Positions 30,623 to 39,888 are shown, counted from the first letter of the stretch. The stretch is 64,000 bases of DNA from Microbacterium sp. BR1 (GCF_002812725.1 NZ_NMUN01000004.1:248001-312000); one strand, 5' to 3'. Notes: generated from the sequence alone by a model not told the origin. Program-made: numbers and translations.

Positions 30623-30628
30623 ATTGTC
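30623..30628 (-). promoter_or_regulatory. -10-like element (GACAAT) of the TRIC gene
   Basis: GACAAT, 6 bases, then GTG 30616. It overlaps the stop codon at which the upstream membrane-protein gene would end if its frameshift were corrected. Confidence 0.4.
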
Positions 30629-30694
30629 ATGGGATATGCGTGCGGACCGCGGACATGAAGCCGTCGAGATCATCCACCCAGAGGCGAACTCCGC

Positions 30695-31276
30695 TCACCT
30701 CTGTTCGGCCGTCGGTGTTCGGATCGGTATCCGCCGTTCAAGCGTGACGAGCACGTTGGTCTCGTCCTGCATGCGTAGCGCGATCACAGGACCCGAAGCC
30801 TCGTGCCGGACCGAGGCAGTCTTCTCCGCGACGTCATGCGCACGCTCCACAGAGGCCACATCGTGCCAGCGGAGATCAAGGTCGATGTCCGTGCCTACGC
30901 GCGCGCGGATTCCCTCGGGGCCGACAGCGTGGGGCCGCGTGAGAAAACCCAACAACAAGCCGAGCATCCATGTCACGCCCCAGATGCCGGCGATGAGCAG
31001 GGGGATGCGGATCCATGGCCAGGGGTGGACGATCAGATCCACGATCGGGATCTCGATCGCGCTCAACACCAAGAACACTATGAGGATCATCGAGACCGGA
31101 CGATGGTAGGTGAACGCGGTGGCCCCTGCGGGGACGCGAGGGCGGCGGGTGATGAATCGCCACAGGCTCAGCCATACGCCCACTTCCATGTGCCATGCGC
31201 GCCGCGCCAGCCGGGTGAGGCGACCGCCGAGCGAGGGCGGGCGTGTCGCGGATCGCAACGATTGTGGGGTGGTCAT
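30695..31276 (-). CDS. Two-TM membrane protein, frameshifted near the 3' end
   Basis: As read, 193 residues: a basic N-terminus, two membrane helices at about 62-83 and 92-112 (SMILIVFLVLSAIEIPIVDL; LLIAGIWGVTWMLGLLLG), and a C-terminal soluble PH-like part (GIRARVGTDIDLDLRWHDVASVERA). The last residues (RRIPIRTPTAEQR) look out of frame. Another frame continues past the stop as VRLWVDDLDGFMSAVRTHIP and ends at 30627, which reads as the missing C-terminus. A one- or two-base indel near 30731-30745 would restore it. Function unknown. It overlaps the marR gene by ATGA, so the pair is one operon. Confidence 0.65.
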   Translation of the reverse strand: MTTPQSLRSATRPPSLGGRLTRLARRAWHMEVGVWLSLWRFITRRPRVPAGATAFTYHRPVSMILIVFLVLSAIEIPIVDLIVHPWPWIRIPLLIAGIWGVTWMLGLLLGFLTRPHAVGPEGIRARVGTDIDLDLRWHDVASVERAHDVAEKTASVRHEASGPVIALRMQDETNVLVTLERRIPIRTPTAEQR

Positions 31277-31716
31277 CGCGGGCGAGCCTCGGTCACCAGC
31301 TTTTCGAGGCGGGCTCGCAGATGGGCCAGCCCGCGCTCCGTTGCGTTCACGGTGCTGTGGTCGAGACCCTCCACCAGCGACCCGGCGAGGTGAACGTGCG
31401 CGGTTGCCATCGTGGTCATCACCGTTGTGCCGTGCTCGGTGAGCGAGACGACAAGCGCCCGGCGATCCGTGGGGTGCGGGGACCGTCGTGCGAAGCCGGT
31501 GCTCTCGAGCGCGTCCACGAGAGCCGTTACATTGCGGGGCGTGACATCCAAAGCTTCCGCGAGCCGCGCCTGCGTCAAGGGCCCATTGTGGTGCAGGATC
31601 CACAAGAGGTGGGTGCGGGACGTCGTCAGCCCCAGCTTCGTCAGCTCACGTTCCTGGTCAGCCTGCAGCGCATGTGTGATCGCCAGGAGATCATCGAGCA
31701 GTTGTACGCCAGACAT
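31273..31716 (-). CDS. MarR family transcriptional regulator
   Basis: 147-residue winged-helix regulator: LTTSRTHLLWILHHNGPLTQARLAEALDVTPRNVTALVDALESTGFARRSPHPTDRRALVVSLTEHG contains the recognition helix and the conserved DxRxxxxxLT wing. Its ligand is unknown. It probably controls its own operon with the membrane protein that overlaps its stop. ATG 31716 follows a minus-strand TAGGTT (31724-31729) by 7 bases. Divergent from recO with about 90 bases between. Confidence 0.88.
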   Translation of the reverse strand: MSGVQLLDDLLAITHALQADQERELTKLGLTTSRTHLLWILHHNGPLTQARLAEALDVTPRNVTALVDALESTGFARRSPHPTDRRALVVSLTEHGTTVMTTMATAHVHLAGSLVEGLDHSTVNATERGLAHLRARLEKLVTEARPR

Positions 31717-31723
31717 AGTGAAT

Positions 31724-31729
31724 AACCTA
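31724..31729 (-). promoter_or_regulatory. -10 element (TAGGTT) of the marR operon
   Basis: Minus-strand TAGGTT, 7 bases, ATG 31716; leaderless spacing. Confidence 0.5.
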
Positions 31730-31794
31730 CACAAAGTGAGGCAGAGACCGGCACCCGCGGGCGAGCCGCGCGACCCGGTGTCGTCGCACCGCCG

Positions 31795-31800
31795 GATAAT
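31795..31800 (+). promoter_or_regulatory. -10 element (GATAAT) of recO-uppS
   Basis: GATAAT, 6 bases, then GTG 31807. Confidence 0.6.
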
Positions 31801-31806
31801 GGACCG

Positions 31807-32535
31807 GTGCCCACTTACCGCGACGAGGTCGTGATCCTCCGCACCCACAAGCTGGGCGAAGCGGACCGGATCATCACGATGCTCAGTCGTCGGCACGGCA
31901 AGGTACGGGCGGTCGCGAAGGGCGTGCGGCGCACGGCGTCGCGGTTCGGGGCGCGCCTCGAGCCGTTCATGGTGGCGGATGTCCAGCTGTACGTGGGCCG
32001 AAACCTCGACATCGTCCAGCAGGCCGAGAGCCTGGGCTCGTACGGTGCCGACATCGTCGTGCACTACGAGCGCTTCACGGCCGCGAACGCGATGGTCGAG
32101 ACCGCCGATCGCCTGAACGAGTCCGAGGCCACCCCCCAGCAGTACCTGCTGCTCGTCGGGGGGCTGCGCGCCCTCGCTCGCGGAGAGCACGAATCGCGCA
32201 GCGTCCTCGACTCGTACCTGCTGCGGGTCATGGCGCTGTCGGGCTGGGCCCCGAGCCTCAGCGCGTGCGCGCGGTGCGGCGCCGCGGGCCCGAACGACTA
32301 TTTCGTCGCCCAGCTCGGCGGCATCGTCTGCAACGACTGCGCCCCTCCGGGCAGTGCGCGCATCGGTCCCGAGGCCGTCCGCCAGCTCGGCGCGCTGATG
32401 GCGGGGGAGTGGGATGTCGTGGCCGCGGCGCCGCCGCGTGCCCTGGCCGCAGCATCCGGCGTCGTCGCGGCGTACACCCAGTGGCACCTCGAGCGGGGCA
32501 TCCGCTCGCTCTCGCACCTCGAAGGACCTCGATGA
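31807..32535 (+). CDS. recO: DNA repair protein RecO
   Basis: 242-residue recombination mediator of the RecFOR pathway, loading RecA on SSB-coated DNA. The N-terminal OB fold begins [23 protein letters not shown] and a helical region follows. The zinc finger has CARC at about 157-160 and a second cysteine pair in GIVCNDC. GTG 31807 fits a leaderless promoter. The stop overlaps uppS (ATGA), an order conserved in Actinobacteria. Confidence 0.93.
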   Translation: MPTYRDEVVILRTHKLGEADRIITMLSRRHGKVRAVAKGVRRTASRFGARLEPFMVADVQLYVGRNLDIVQQAESLGSYGADIVVHYERFTAANAMVETADRLNESEATPQQYLLLVGGLRALARGEHESRSVLDSYLLRVMALSGWAPSLSACARCGAAGPNDYFVAQLGGIVCNDCAPPGSARIGPEAVRQLGALMAGEWDVVAAAPPRALAAASGVVAAYTQWHLERGIRSLSHLEGPR

Positions 32536-33347
32536 GCCCCAAGCCGTACACGCACAAGGACGCCGTGCCCTATCGTGCCCTCGACTGGACGGGCGTGTAC
32601 CCGCCCGCGTTCGCACCGGGGTCGGTTCCCGAGCACGTTGCGATCGTGATGGACGGCAACGGTCGCTGGGCCAATCGCCGCGGGCTCTCGCGCGTCGAGG
32701 GACACAAGGCGGGTGAGGCATCCCTGCTCGATGTCGTGGCAGGGGCGATCCAGGCGGGCGTGAAGCACCTGTCGGTGTATGCGTTCTCGACCGAGAACTG
32801 GACCCGCTCGCCCGACGAGGTCCGCTTCCTCATGGGGTTCAACCGTGATGTGCTGCATCGTCGGCGCGATCAACTCAACGAGTGGGGCGTGCGGGTGCGC
32901 TGGGCGGGGCGCAAGCCGCGGCTCTGGGGTTCCGTCATCAAGGAACTCCAGTACGCCGAGCAGCTGACGGCGGGCAACGACGTTCTCACGCTCACCATGT
33001 GCGTGAACTACGGCGGGCGCGTCGAGCTCGTCGACGCGATGAGGGCCATCGCCGAGGATGTCGCGCGCGGACGCATCCGTCCTTCCGCCGTGACCGAGAA
33101 GCTCATCCGCCGCCACCTGTACGTGCCCGATATGCCGGACGTCGACCTCTTCATCCGCTCGAGCGGAGAGCAGCGGACGTCGAACTTCCTGTTGTGGGAG
33201 TCCGCGTACGCCGAGTTCGTGTTCCTCGACACGCTGTGGCCCGACTTCTCGCGCACGGACCTGTGGCAGGGCATCGTGCTGTACCTTGACCGCGACCGCC
33301 GATTCGGCGGCGCGATCGATACGCCCGGCGCCGCCGACGTCTCGTAG
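32532..33347 (+). CDS. uppS: Isoprenyl transferase (undecaprenyl diphosphate synthase family)
   Basis: 271-residue cis-prenyltransferase that elongates farnesyl diphosphate with isopentenyl diphosphate to make the lipid carrier for the cell wall. It has [27 protein letters not shown] (catalytic Asp, phosphate-binding Arg), [12 protein letters not shown], and the C-terminal [20 protein letters not shown]. Product chain length (C50 or C55) cannot be judged from the sequence alone. ATG 32532 overlaps the recO stop. Confidence 0.93.
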   Translation: MSPKPYTHKDAVPYRALDWTGVYPPAFAPGSVPEHVAIVMDGNGRWANRRGLSRVEGHKAGEASLLDVVAGAIQAGVKHLSVYAFSTENWTRSPDEVRFLMGFNRDVLHRRRDQLNEWGVRVRWAGRKPRLWGSVIKELQYAEQLTAGNDVLTLTMCVNYGGRVELVDAMRAIAEDVARGRIRPSAVTEKLIRRHLYVPDMPDVDLFIRSSGEQRTSNFLLWESAYAEFVFLDTLWPDFSRTDLWQGIVLYLDRDRRFGGAIDTPGAADVS

Positions 33348-33401
33348 TTCGAACATGTGGCCGCGGGAATACGCGCGGATGCTTCGGGTGTTGAGCTCGG
33401 T

Positions 33402-34100
33402 ATGACGGATGCCATCAAGATCGACGTGTGGAGCGATATCGCCTGCCCCTGGTGCTACATCGGTAAGCGGAATCTCGAGAATGGGCTGGCGGAGGCATCC
33501 GCGGATCCCGACGGCCCGCGCGTCGAGGTGACCTACCATTCGTTCGAGCTGTCGCCCGATACTCCCGTCGATTTCGAGGGCGACGAGGTCACGTACCTGG
33601 CCGATCACAAGGGCATCGCCCGTGAGCAGGCCCGCGAGATGATCGACCGCGTGACGGATGTCGCGGCGGGCGCCGGTCTGGCCTACCGCTACGACCTGCT
33701 CAAGCACACGAACACCGTGAAGGCGCACGAGCTGCTGCATTTCGCCAAGCAGGAGGGACATCAGCTCGAGATGGCCGAACGCCTGATGGCGGCCTACTTC
33801 ACCGAGGGCAAGCATGTCGGTCGCATCGACGACCTCGTGGCTCTCGCCGCCGAGGTCGGGCTCGACGCCGACGAAACGCGAGAGGCCCTCGAATCCGAGC
33901 GGTACCTCGCGGATGTGCGTGCCGACCAGGCGCAGGCACAGAGCTACGGAATCAACGGCGTGCCGTTCTTCGTGATCGACGGCAAGTACGGCGTGAGCGG
34001 CGCCCAGCCAGCGGAGGCGTTCGCGCAGATCGCCCGTCAGGTGTGGGCCGAGCGGGCCGAGACCGCGGGTTCGAGCGAATCAGAGCCCGTCGGCGCGTGA
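33402..34100 (+). CDS. DsbA-family (FrnE-like) oxidoreductase
   Basis: 232-residue cytoplasmic thioredoxin-fold protein with CPWC at 15-18 (WSDIACPWCYIGKRNLE), a helical insertion, and the cis-proline loop NGVPFFVIDGKYGVSGAQPAE. The FrnE group includes thiol oxidoreductases and 2-hydroxychromene-2-carboxylate isomerase-like proteins; the substrate is unknown. It has no signal peptide. ATG 33402 is the start supported by homology. It ends 1 base from the convergent glutathione peroxidase gene. Confidence 0.85.
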   Translation: MTDAIKIDVWSDIACPWCYIGKRNLENGLAEASADPDGPRVEVTYHSFELSPDTPVDFEGDEVTYLADHKGIAREQAREMIDRVTDVAAGAGLAYRYDLLKHTNTVKAHELLHFAKQEGHQLEMAERLMAAYFTEGKHVGRIDDLVALAAEVGLDADETREALESERYLADVRADQAQAQSYGINGVPFFVIDGKYGVSGAQPAEAFAQIARQVWAERAETAGSSESEPVGA

Positions 34101-34101
34101 T

Positions 34102-34605
34102 CTAGCCGGGCAGGTTGCTCTCGATGACCGAGACGATGGCCGGGTCGTCGGGCTTGACGGTCGGGCGGAAGCGGTGCACGACGCCCGAGGGCGTGAGCAC
34201 GAACTTCTCGAAGTTCCAGATGATCGGGCCGTGCGCGCCCTCCGAGTCCTTGGCCTTCTTCAGCGCCTTGTAGATCGGGGCCGCACCGCCGCCGTTGACC
34301 TTGATCTTGTCGAGGATCGGGAACGTGACTCCCCAGTTCACGGCGCAGTAGTCGAGGATCTCGTCCATCGATCCGGGCTCCTGGCCCATGAACTGGTTGC
34401 ACGGGAACCCGAGCACGGTGAACCCGCGGTCGCCGTAGGTGCGCTGCAGCTCTTCGAGCTGCTCGTACTGCGGGGTGAGGCCGCACTTCGAGGCGACATT
34501 GACGATCAGGATGACCTTGTCGCCGTAGTCGGAGAGCGAAGCGGTGCCTCCGTCCGCGGTGTGGAAGGGGATGTCTCGGATGTCCACAACGGTCTCACTG
34601 GTCAT
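34102..34605 (-). CDS. Glutathione peroxidase-family thiol peroxidase
   Basis: 167-residue peroxidase with the peroxidatic cysteine in NVASKCGLTPQYEQL (Cys41, not selenocysteine), the LGFPCNQFMGQEP motif with a second cysteine that may resolve the disulfide, and WNFEKFVL. In Actinobacteria such enzymes usually use thioredoxin as the electron donor. It reduces hydroperoxides in the cytoplasm. ATG 34605 is the likely start, with minus-strand TATCGT 7 bases before it. Divergent from dusB. Confidence 0.9.
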   Translation of the reverse strand: MTSETVVDIRDIPFHTADGGTASLSDYGDKVILIVNVASKCGLTPQYEQLEELQRTYGDRGFTVLGFPCNQFMGQEPGSMDEILDYCAVNWGVTFPILDKIKVNGGGAAPIYKALKKAKDSEGAHGPIIWNFEKFVLTPSGVVHRFRPTVKPDDPAIVSVIESNLPG

Positions 34606-34612
34606 GTCGTCC

Positions 34613-34618
34613 ACGATA
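34613..34618 (-). promoter_or_regulatory. -10-like element (TATCGT) of the glutathione peroxidase gene
   Basis: Minus-strand TATCGT, 7 bases, ATG 34605. Confidence 0.45.
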
Positions 34619-34621
34619 CGA

Positions 34622-34639
34622 CCCCGCTTCGAGGCGGGG
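34622..34639. promoter_or_regulatory. Palindrome in the gpx-dusB divergent promoter region
   Basis: CCCCGC, 6 bases, GCGGGG, lying between the two back-to-back -10 elements at 34613-34618 and 34656-34661. It could be an operator for one or both genes; no regulator is indicated. Confidence 0.35.
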
Positions 34640-34655
34640 CGCGCATTCTGTCTGG

Positions 34656-34661
34656 GAGAAT
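34656..34661 (+). promoter_or_regulatory. -10 element (GAGAAT) of dusB-dgt-dnaG
   Basis: GAGAAT, 6 bases, ATG 34668; leaderless spacing. Confidence 0.5.
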
Positions 34662-34667
34662 GGAACA

Positions 34668-35822
34668 ATGTCCGGCCTCATTGCTTCCGCGCCGACGTTG
34701 CGCATCGGGCCGCTCGCTCTCGATGTCCCCGTCGTGCTTGCGCCGATGGCGGGCATCACGAACACGGCGTTCCGGCGCCTGTGCCGCGAGTACGGTGCGG
34801 GCCTGTACGTGAGCGAAATGATCACGTCCCGCGCGCTCGTCGAGCGCAACGAGACGACGATGCGCCTGATCCGGCACCACGACTCCGAGACCCCGCGCTC
34901 CATTCAGCTCTACGGCGTCGACCCGGCCACCGTCGCCGAGGCCGTGCGCATCATCGTCTCCGAAGACCATGCCGATCACGTCGATCTGAACTTCGGGTGC
35001 CCCGTGCCCAAGGTCACCAAGAAGGGCGGGGGAGCTGCGCTGCCCTGGAAGCTCGGTCTGTTCCGCGACATCGTCGAGGGCGCCGTGAAGGCTGCCGGGG
35101 ACGTGCCGTTGACGATCAAGATGCGCAAGGGCATCGACGACGACCACCTGACCTACCTCGAAGCGGGACGCATCGCCGAGGGTGCGGGAGTCGCCTCCGT
35201 CGCGCTGCACGCGCGCACGGCGGCGCAGTTCTACTCGGGTCAGGCCGACTGGTCGGCGATCACACGGCTGAAAGAGACCGTGACGAGCGTGCCCGTGCTG
35301 GGCAACGGAGACATCTGGTCGGCAGAAGATGCCGTGCGCATGATGTCCGAGACCGGATGCGACGGGGTCGTCGTCGGACGCGGATGCCTCGGGCGTCCCT
35401 GGCTCTTCGGCGAACTCGCCTCGGCGTTCGGCGCGGATGCGCCCGCCGTCGATGCCGACCTGGCGTTCGTCGCCCGGGCCTTCCGCCGTCATGCGGAGCT
35501 CCTGGTCGACTTCTTCGAGGACGAGGGACGCGGATGCCGCGACATCCGCAAGCACGTCGCGTGGTACTTCAAGGGTTATCCCGTGGGGGGTGAGACCCGT
35601 GCGAGCCTCGCGACGGCGTCGACCCTGGACGAGATCGACCAGTTGCTCGCCGAGCTTCCCCTGGACGCGCCGTACCCCGGCGCCGCGGCCGAGGGGCAGC
35701 GCGGGCGTGCGGGGACCCCCAAGCGTCCGGCCCTTCCGGACCGCTGGCTCGAGAGCCGCGACGTGGACTCGGCGGAGAGCCGCGAGATCGCCGCAGCGGA
35801 GCTGCACCACAGTGGTGGATGA
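34668..35822 (+). CDS. dusB: tRNA-dihydrouridine synthase DusB
   Basis: 384-residue FMN enzyme that reduces uridines in the tRNA D-loop. The TIM barrel begins VVLAPMAGITNTAFRRLCREYGAG, the catalytic cysteine is in DLNFGCPVPKVTKKGGGAAL, and FMN-binding segments LHARTA and VPVLGNGDIWSAEDA plus GRGCLGRPW follow, with a C-terminal helical tRNA-binding domain (RKHVAWYFKGYP). It overlaps or abuts dgt, forming an operon with dnaG. Confidence 0.93.
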   Translation: MSGLIASAPTLRIGPLALDVPVVLAPMAGITNTAFRRLCREYGAGLYVSEMITSRALVERNETTMRLIRHHDSETPRSIQLYGVDPATVAEAVRIIVSEDHADHVDLNFGCPVPKVTKKGGGAALPWKLGLFRDIVEGAVKAAGDVPLTIKMRKGIDDDHLTYLEAGRIAEGAGVASVALHARTAAQFYSGQADWSAITRLKETVTSVPVLGNGDIWSAEDAVRMMSETGCDGVVVGRGCLGRPWLFGELASAFGADAPAVDADLAFVARAFRRHAELLVDFFEDEGRGCRDIRKHVAWYFKGYPVGGETRASLATASTLDEIDQLLAELPLDAPYPGAAAEGQRGRAGTPKRPALPDRWLESRDVDSAESREIAAAELHHSGG

Positions 35823-35829
35823 GGGCGTG

Positions 35830-37182
35830 GTGGATAAAACCGTGGCGGCTCATGCCAGAAAAGAACCCGCGCTGACTCGCACGGATGGCTACGACGTGCA
35901 CGCGACCGAGCGCTTCCATGCCGAGGAACATCGCTCGAAGCGGGACGACTTCGCGCGTGACCGCGCGCGCGTCCTGCACTCCGCGGCCCTCCGACGTCTT
36001 GCCGCCAAGACCCAGGTGCTGAGTCCCGCGAGCCCGGCCGACTTCGCCCGCAACCGCCTGACGCACTCCCTCGAGGTGGCGCAGGTGGGCCGTGAACTCG
36101 CGACATGGCTGGAGCTCGCGCCCGATGTCGTGGATGCCGCGTGCCTCAGCCACGACCTCGGGCACCCGCCGTTCGGGCACAACGGGGAGCGCGCGCTCAA
36201 TGACTGGGCCGCCGACATCGGCGGGTTCGAGGGCAATGCGCAGACTCTGCGGATCATTTCGCGGCTCGAGCCGAAGGTGATCGACGAGAACGGGCAGACC
36301 TTCGGGCTCAACCTGACCCGAGCGAGCCTCGATGCGACCTGCAAGTATCCGTGGACGTCGGAGCATCCGCTTCCCGATGCCGGGGGACGCCTCAAGTACG
36401 GGGTCTACGCCGACGATGAGCCGGTCTTCCGTTGGATGCGCGAGGGCGCCCCCGGGCGAGTGCGCTGCATCGAGGCCGAGGTCATGGACCTGGCGGACGA
36501 CATCGCGTATTCGGTGCACGACTTCGAAGACGCCGTGACGAACGGATACCTCGACCCGCGGCGTCTCTCGGACCCCGCCGAGCATCAGGCGCTCGTATCG
36601 GCGTTGCAGGCCTGGGTGGGCTTCGACTTCGCCCGCGACGAACTCGACGACGCGCTGTACCGCCTGACGCGGATGCCCGAGTGGATCACCTCGTTCGACG
36701 GGTCGCGCCCCGCGCTGGCGCGTCTGAAGAACCTCACGAGCGACCTGATCGGACGCTTCGCCCGCGCCGCGACGACCGCCACGCGTGAGGCCTATCCGGC
36801 GCGCACGCTGACGCGGTACGGTGCGCACGTGGTCGTGCCGCGGGTCGTCGAGGCAGAGGTCGCCGCGCTCAAGGGCATGGTCGGCGCTTTCGTGGTGTCG
36901 ATCGATGGCCGTAAGACGCTCTACAAAGAGCAGAGGCGCATGCTGAAGCGTCTCGCGACCGCGCTGTGGGAGGCGGGTCCGGCCCAGCTGACTCCCGCGC
37001 TGCGCGGTGACTTCCTGACCGCCGATTCCGATGCGGCACGTCGCAGGGTCATCGTGGATCAGGTCGCGAGCCTGACCGACCAGGACGCCCTGTCGTGGCA
37101 CGAGCGCCTTCTGGGTGAGGTGGACGCCGGGGCCCTCGGCATCTGGACTCCGGGGTCGCGTCCGTGGTCGGAGCGGAGCTGA
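35830..37182 (+). CDS. dgt: Deoxyguanosinetriphosphate triphosphohydrolase-like protein
   Basis: About 450-residue HD-domain dNTPase, which hydrolyses dNTPs to nucleoside and triphosphate. The motifs are NRLTHSLEVAQVGRELA, the HD pair in ACLSHDLGHPPFGHNGE and the later metal ligand region EVMDLADDIAYSVHDFED. GTG 35830 was chosen for its GGATGAGG site; GTGs at 35812, 35815 and 35827 are alternatives, the first two overlapping the dusB stop. The stop overlaps the dnaG ATG (TGATG), and this dgt-dnaG order is conserved in Actinobacteria. Confidence 0.9.
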   Translation: MDKTVAAHARKEPALTRTDGYDVHATERFHAEEHRSKRDDFARDRARVLHSAALRRLAAKTQVLSPASPADFARNRLTHSLEVAQVGRELATWLELAPDVVDAACLSHDLGHPPFGHNGERALNDWAADIGGFEGNAQTLRIISRLEPKVIDENGQTFGLNLTRASLDATCKYPWTSEHPLPDAGGRLKYGVYADDEPVFRWMREGAPGRVRCIEAEVMDLADDIAYSVHDFEDAVTNGYLDPRRLSDPAEHQALVSALQAWVGFDFARDELDDALYRLTRMPEWITSFDGSRPALARLKNLTSDLIGRFARAATTATREAYPARTLTRYGAHVVVPRVVEAEVAALKGMVGAFVVSIDGRKTLYKEQRRMLKRLATALWEAGPAQLTPALRGDFLTADSDAARRRVIVDQVASLTDQDALSWHERLLGEVDAGALGIWTPGSRPWSERS

Positions 37183-39059
37183 TGGCCGGACGCATCTCCC
37201 AGGCGGATGTCGAAGAGGTCAAGGCCCGCACGAACATCGCTGACATCGTGGGTGAGCGTGTCGCGCTGAAGTCGGCGGGCGTCGGATCGATGAAGGGTCT
37301 GTGCCCGTTCCACGACGAGCGCAGTCCGAGCTTCCACGTCCGTCCGCAGGTGGGTTTCTACCACTGCTTCGGATGCGGCGAATCGGGGGATGTCTACACG
37401 TTCCTGCGGAAGATGGACCACGTCACGTTCACCGACGCGGTCGAGCGCCTGGCAGCCCGCATCGGGTTCACCCTGCACTACGAGGAGGGCGGCGGTCCCG
37501 CACCCGAGACGAGCGGCCGGGCACGCCTGTACGCGGCGAACCAGACGGCCGCGGCGTGGTTCCAGAGCCAGCTGTCCACGCCCGAGGCCGAGGCCGCCCG
37601 CCGCTTTCTCGGCGAGCGGGGCTTCGACGCCGGAGCGGCCGCGCACTTCGGGGTCGGGTATGCGCCGAAAGGGTGGGACAGTGCGCTGAAGGCGCTCACC
37701 GCCGAGGGCTTCACCCGCGAGGAACTCACGACCGCCGGCCTGATGTCGCAGGGGCAGCGTGGTGTGTACGACCGCTTCCGAGGTCGCCTGGTGTGGCCGA
37801 TCCGCGATGTGACGGGTCAGACGGTCGGCTTCGGAGCACGGCACCTGTACGAGGACGACAAGGGCCCGAAATATCTCAACACCCCCGAGACCCCGATATA
37901 TCACAAGGCGCAGGTGCTCTACGGCCTGGATCTCGCCAAGCGCGACATCTCGCGTGCCGATCAGGTCGTGGTGGTCGAGGGCTACACCGACGTCATGGCC
38001 TGTCATCTCGCGGGCATCACGACCGCGATCGCGACGTGCGGCACGGCCTTCGGCACCGACCACATCACCGTCCTGCGGCGCGTGATGGGGGACGACAAGG
38101 CGTCGGGCGAGGTCATCTTCACGTTCGACCCGGATGCCGCGGGTCAGAAGGCGGCGCTCCGCGCGTTCGCGGAAGAGAAGCGCTTCTCGGCCCAGACCTA
38201 CGTCGCCGTCGCCCCCGAGGGGCTCGACCCCTGTGACCTGCGCCTGCACCGCGGTGACGCGGCCGTCCGGGCCCTGCTCGAGCACAAGCAGCCGATGTAC
38301 GAGTTCGTGATCGACCGGCGGATCGCCGATTACGACCTGGCGAGCGTCGAGGGCCGGATCGGGGCGCTGCGCGCGGCGGCGCCGATCGTCGCAGACATCC
38401 GCGATCCGTCGCTCCGGCCCGGCTACACCCGCGTTCTGGCGCGTCGACTCGGCATGGACCTGAACGAGGTCCGCCCCGCCGTCGAGCGTGCGGCACGCGG
38501 CGCGGCACGCGATGGTGCGCGCGCTGATCAGGCCGCGGGTCGCGCGGCCGGTCAAACCCCGTCGGCGGATGGCGCGCCCCCGCCGGTCGCGGCGGTCACG
38601 CTCGCGAATCTCCCGCGGACTCCCGAGGTGCTGCTGGAGCGCGACGCCGTCATGGCCTTCCTGCAATACGGGCACACGATCCCCGACGATCTGCGGATGC
38701 GCGCGATCGCCCAACCGATGCGCCACCCGGGGCTCGAGGCCGTGCGCGAGTCGATCGCGACCGGCGACCCCGCCCGGCCGGGATGGGCGCTGACGGCGAT
38801 CGAGGGCGTTCGTGAGCCCTACCGCGGGCTGGCGGCCGAGCTCCTGGCTGCGCCGTTTCCCGCGCGGGATGAGCTAAGGGCCCAGGCATCCGCTGTCGCA
38901 CTCGCGCGAAGGATGCTGGGGCGCGCGATCGATCGCGAGAAGACCGAATTGCTGAGTGCGGTTCAGCGTGTTCCCGCGGCCTCGGAAGAGGGTCGGACCC
39001 TGCGTATGCGGCTTCGCGACCTGGACGCCGAGCGACACGCGTTGCTCGCGGACGAGTGA
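37182..39059 (+). CDS. dnaG: DNA primase
   Basis: 625-residue primase that makes RNA primers for replication. The CHC2 zinc finger is at about 39-66 (LCPFHDERSPSFHV, YHCFGCGESGD), then the RNA polymerase domain with TOPRIM motifs VVVVEGYTDVMACH and FTFDPDAAGQKAA, and a C-terminal DnaB-binding region from about 480. The alanine-rich linker before it (about 450-470) is variable. ATG 37182 follows GGAG and overlaps the dgt stop. Confidence 0.95.
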   Translation: MAGRISQADVEEVKARTNIADIVGERVALKSAGVGSMKGLCPFHDERSPSFHVRPQVGFYHCFGCGESGDVYTFLRKMDHVTFTDAVERLAARIGFTLHYEEGGGPAPETSGRARLYAANQTAAAWFQSQLSTPEAEAARRFLGERGFDAGAAAHFGVGYAPKGWDSALKALTAEGFTREELTTAGLMSQGQRGVYDRFRGRLVWPIRDVTGQTVGFGARHLYEDDKGPKYLNTPETPIYHKAQVLYGLDLAKRDISRADQVVVVEGYTDVMACHLAGITTAIATCGTAFGTDHITVLRRVMGDDKASGEVIFTFDPDAAGQKAALRAFAEEKRFSAQTYVAVAPEGLDPCDLRLHRGDAAVRALLEHKQPMYEFVIDRRIADYDLASVEGRIGALRAAAPIVADIRDPSLRPGYTRVLARRLGMDLNEVRPAVERAARGAARDGARADQAAGRAAGQTPSADGAPPPVAAVTLANLPRTPEVLLERDAVMAFLQYGHTIPDDLRMRAIAQPMRHPGLEAVRESIATGDPARPGWALTAIEGVREPYRGLAAELLAAPFPARDELRAQASAVALARRMLGRAIDREKTELLSAVQRVPAASEEGRTLRMRLRDLDAERHALLADE

Positions 39060-39087
39060 TTTCCCGCCCCGGAGTGTGATCCGGGGC

Positions 39088-39888
39088 ATGATGAAGAGCA
39101 TGGCCCGGCGTCGAGACATCCCGTTCGCGATCCTCGCGGAGGATTTTTCGCTGGCCCACGCCTCGGGTTCTCGCCCGGGCGGCGGTCGTGCCGTCGACGG
39201 CGTGTCGTTCGGTCTGATGCCCGGTCGTTCGCTGGTCGTGATGGGTTCGACGGGGTCGGGAAAGTCGAGCCTTGCCGTCGCTCTCGCGGGGCGTGGCGGC
39301 GACGATCTCTCGGTCGTCGGCGGTCAGGCGTTCGTCGACGGCGTCTCGATTCGCCACCCCGGCCGGGCGAGGCGGTCGCTGACGTACTTCACCGGCTATC
39401 TGCCGCAGCGGGCCGGGGCGGACCTGCCCGCGCGGCTCACGGCGGGCGAGATCATCACCGAGCCGATCACCAGCCGCGACCGCAAGGTCGGTGAACGCGC
39501 TCTGGCGCTTCTGGTCGCGTCGATGCTGGACGAGATGCATCTGCCCCTGAAGGTGGCGACGCAGTTTCCGTACGAATTGAGCGCCGGGATGCGCCAGCGC
39601 GTCGCGCTCGCCCGTGCGCTCGTCCTGCAGCCCCGCGTGCTGATCGCCGACGAGCCTCTCGCGAACCTCGATGTCGCCTCACGGTCGGCGGCTCTGGCCG
39701 CGCTGCGCCAGCGTGCGACATCGTTCTCCATGGCGACTCTGGCGGTGTCGAACGATCCCGAACTCGCGAGTGCGCTGGATGCCGACGTGATCGTGTTGCA
39801 GCACGGGCACACGGTCGCGCAGGGCCCGCACGACCAGTTGTCGTGGGCCCCGGGCGCGGATGTCGACCCGTGGCTCGTGGCGCCCTGA
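39088..39888 (+). CDS. ABC transporter ATP-binding protein
   Basis: About 266-residue ATPase with Walker A GSTGSGKSS, signature LSAGMRQRVALARAL (LSAGM in place of LSGGQ), Walker B VLIADEPLANLD and an H-loop region with unusual sequence (AVSNDPEL, no clear histidine). The closest resemblance is to oligopeptide or nickel transporter ATPases (TSRDRKVGERAL). No permease gene is adjacent, so its partner is unknown. ATGs at 39088, 39091 and 39100 are all possible; none has a clear ribosome-binding site. Confidence 0.78.
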   Translation: MMKSMARRRDIPFAILAEDFSLAHASGSRPGGGRAVDGVSFGLMPGRSLVVMGSTGSGKSSLAVALAGRGGDDLSVVGGQAFVDGVSIRHPGRARRSLTYFTGYLPQRAGADLPARLTAGEIITEPITSRDRKVGERALALLVASMLDEMHLPLKVATQFPYELSAGMRQRVALARALVLQPRVLIADEPLANLDVASRSAALAALRQRATSFSMATLAVSNDPELASALDADVIVLQHGHTVAQGPHDQLSWAPGADVDPWLVAP

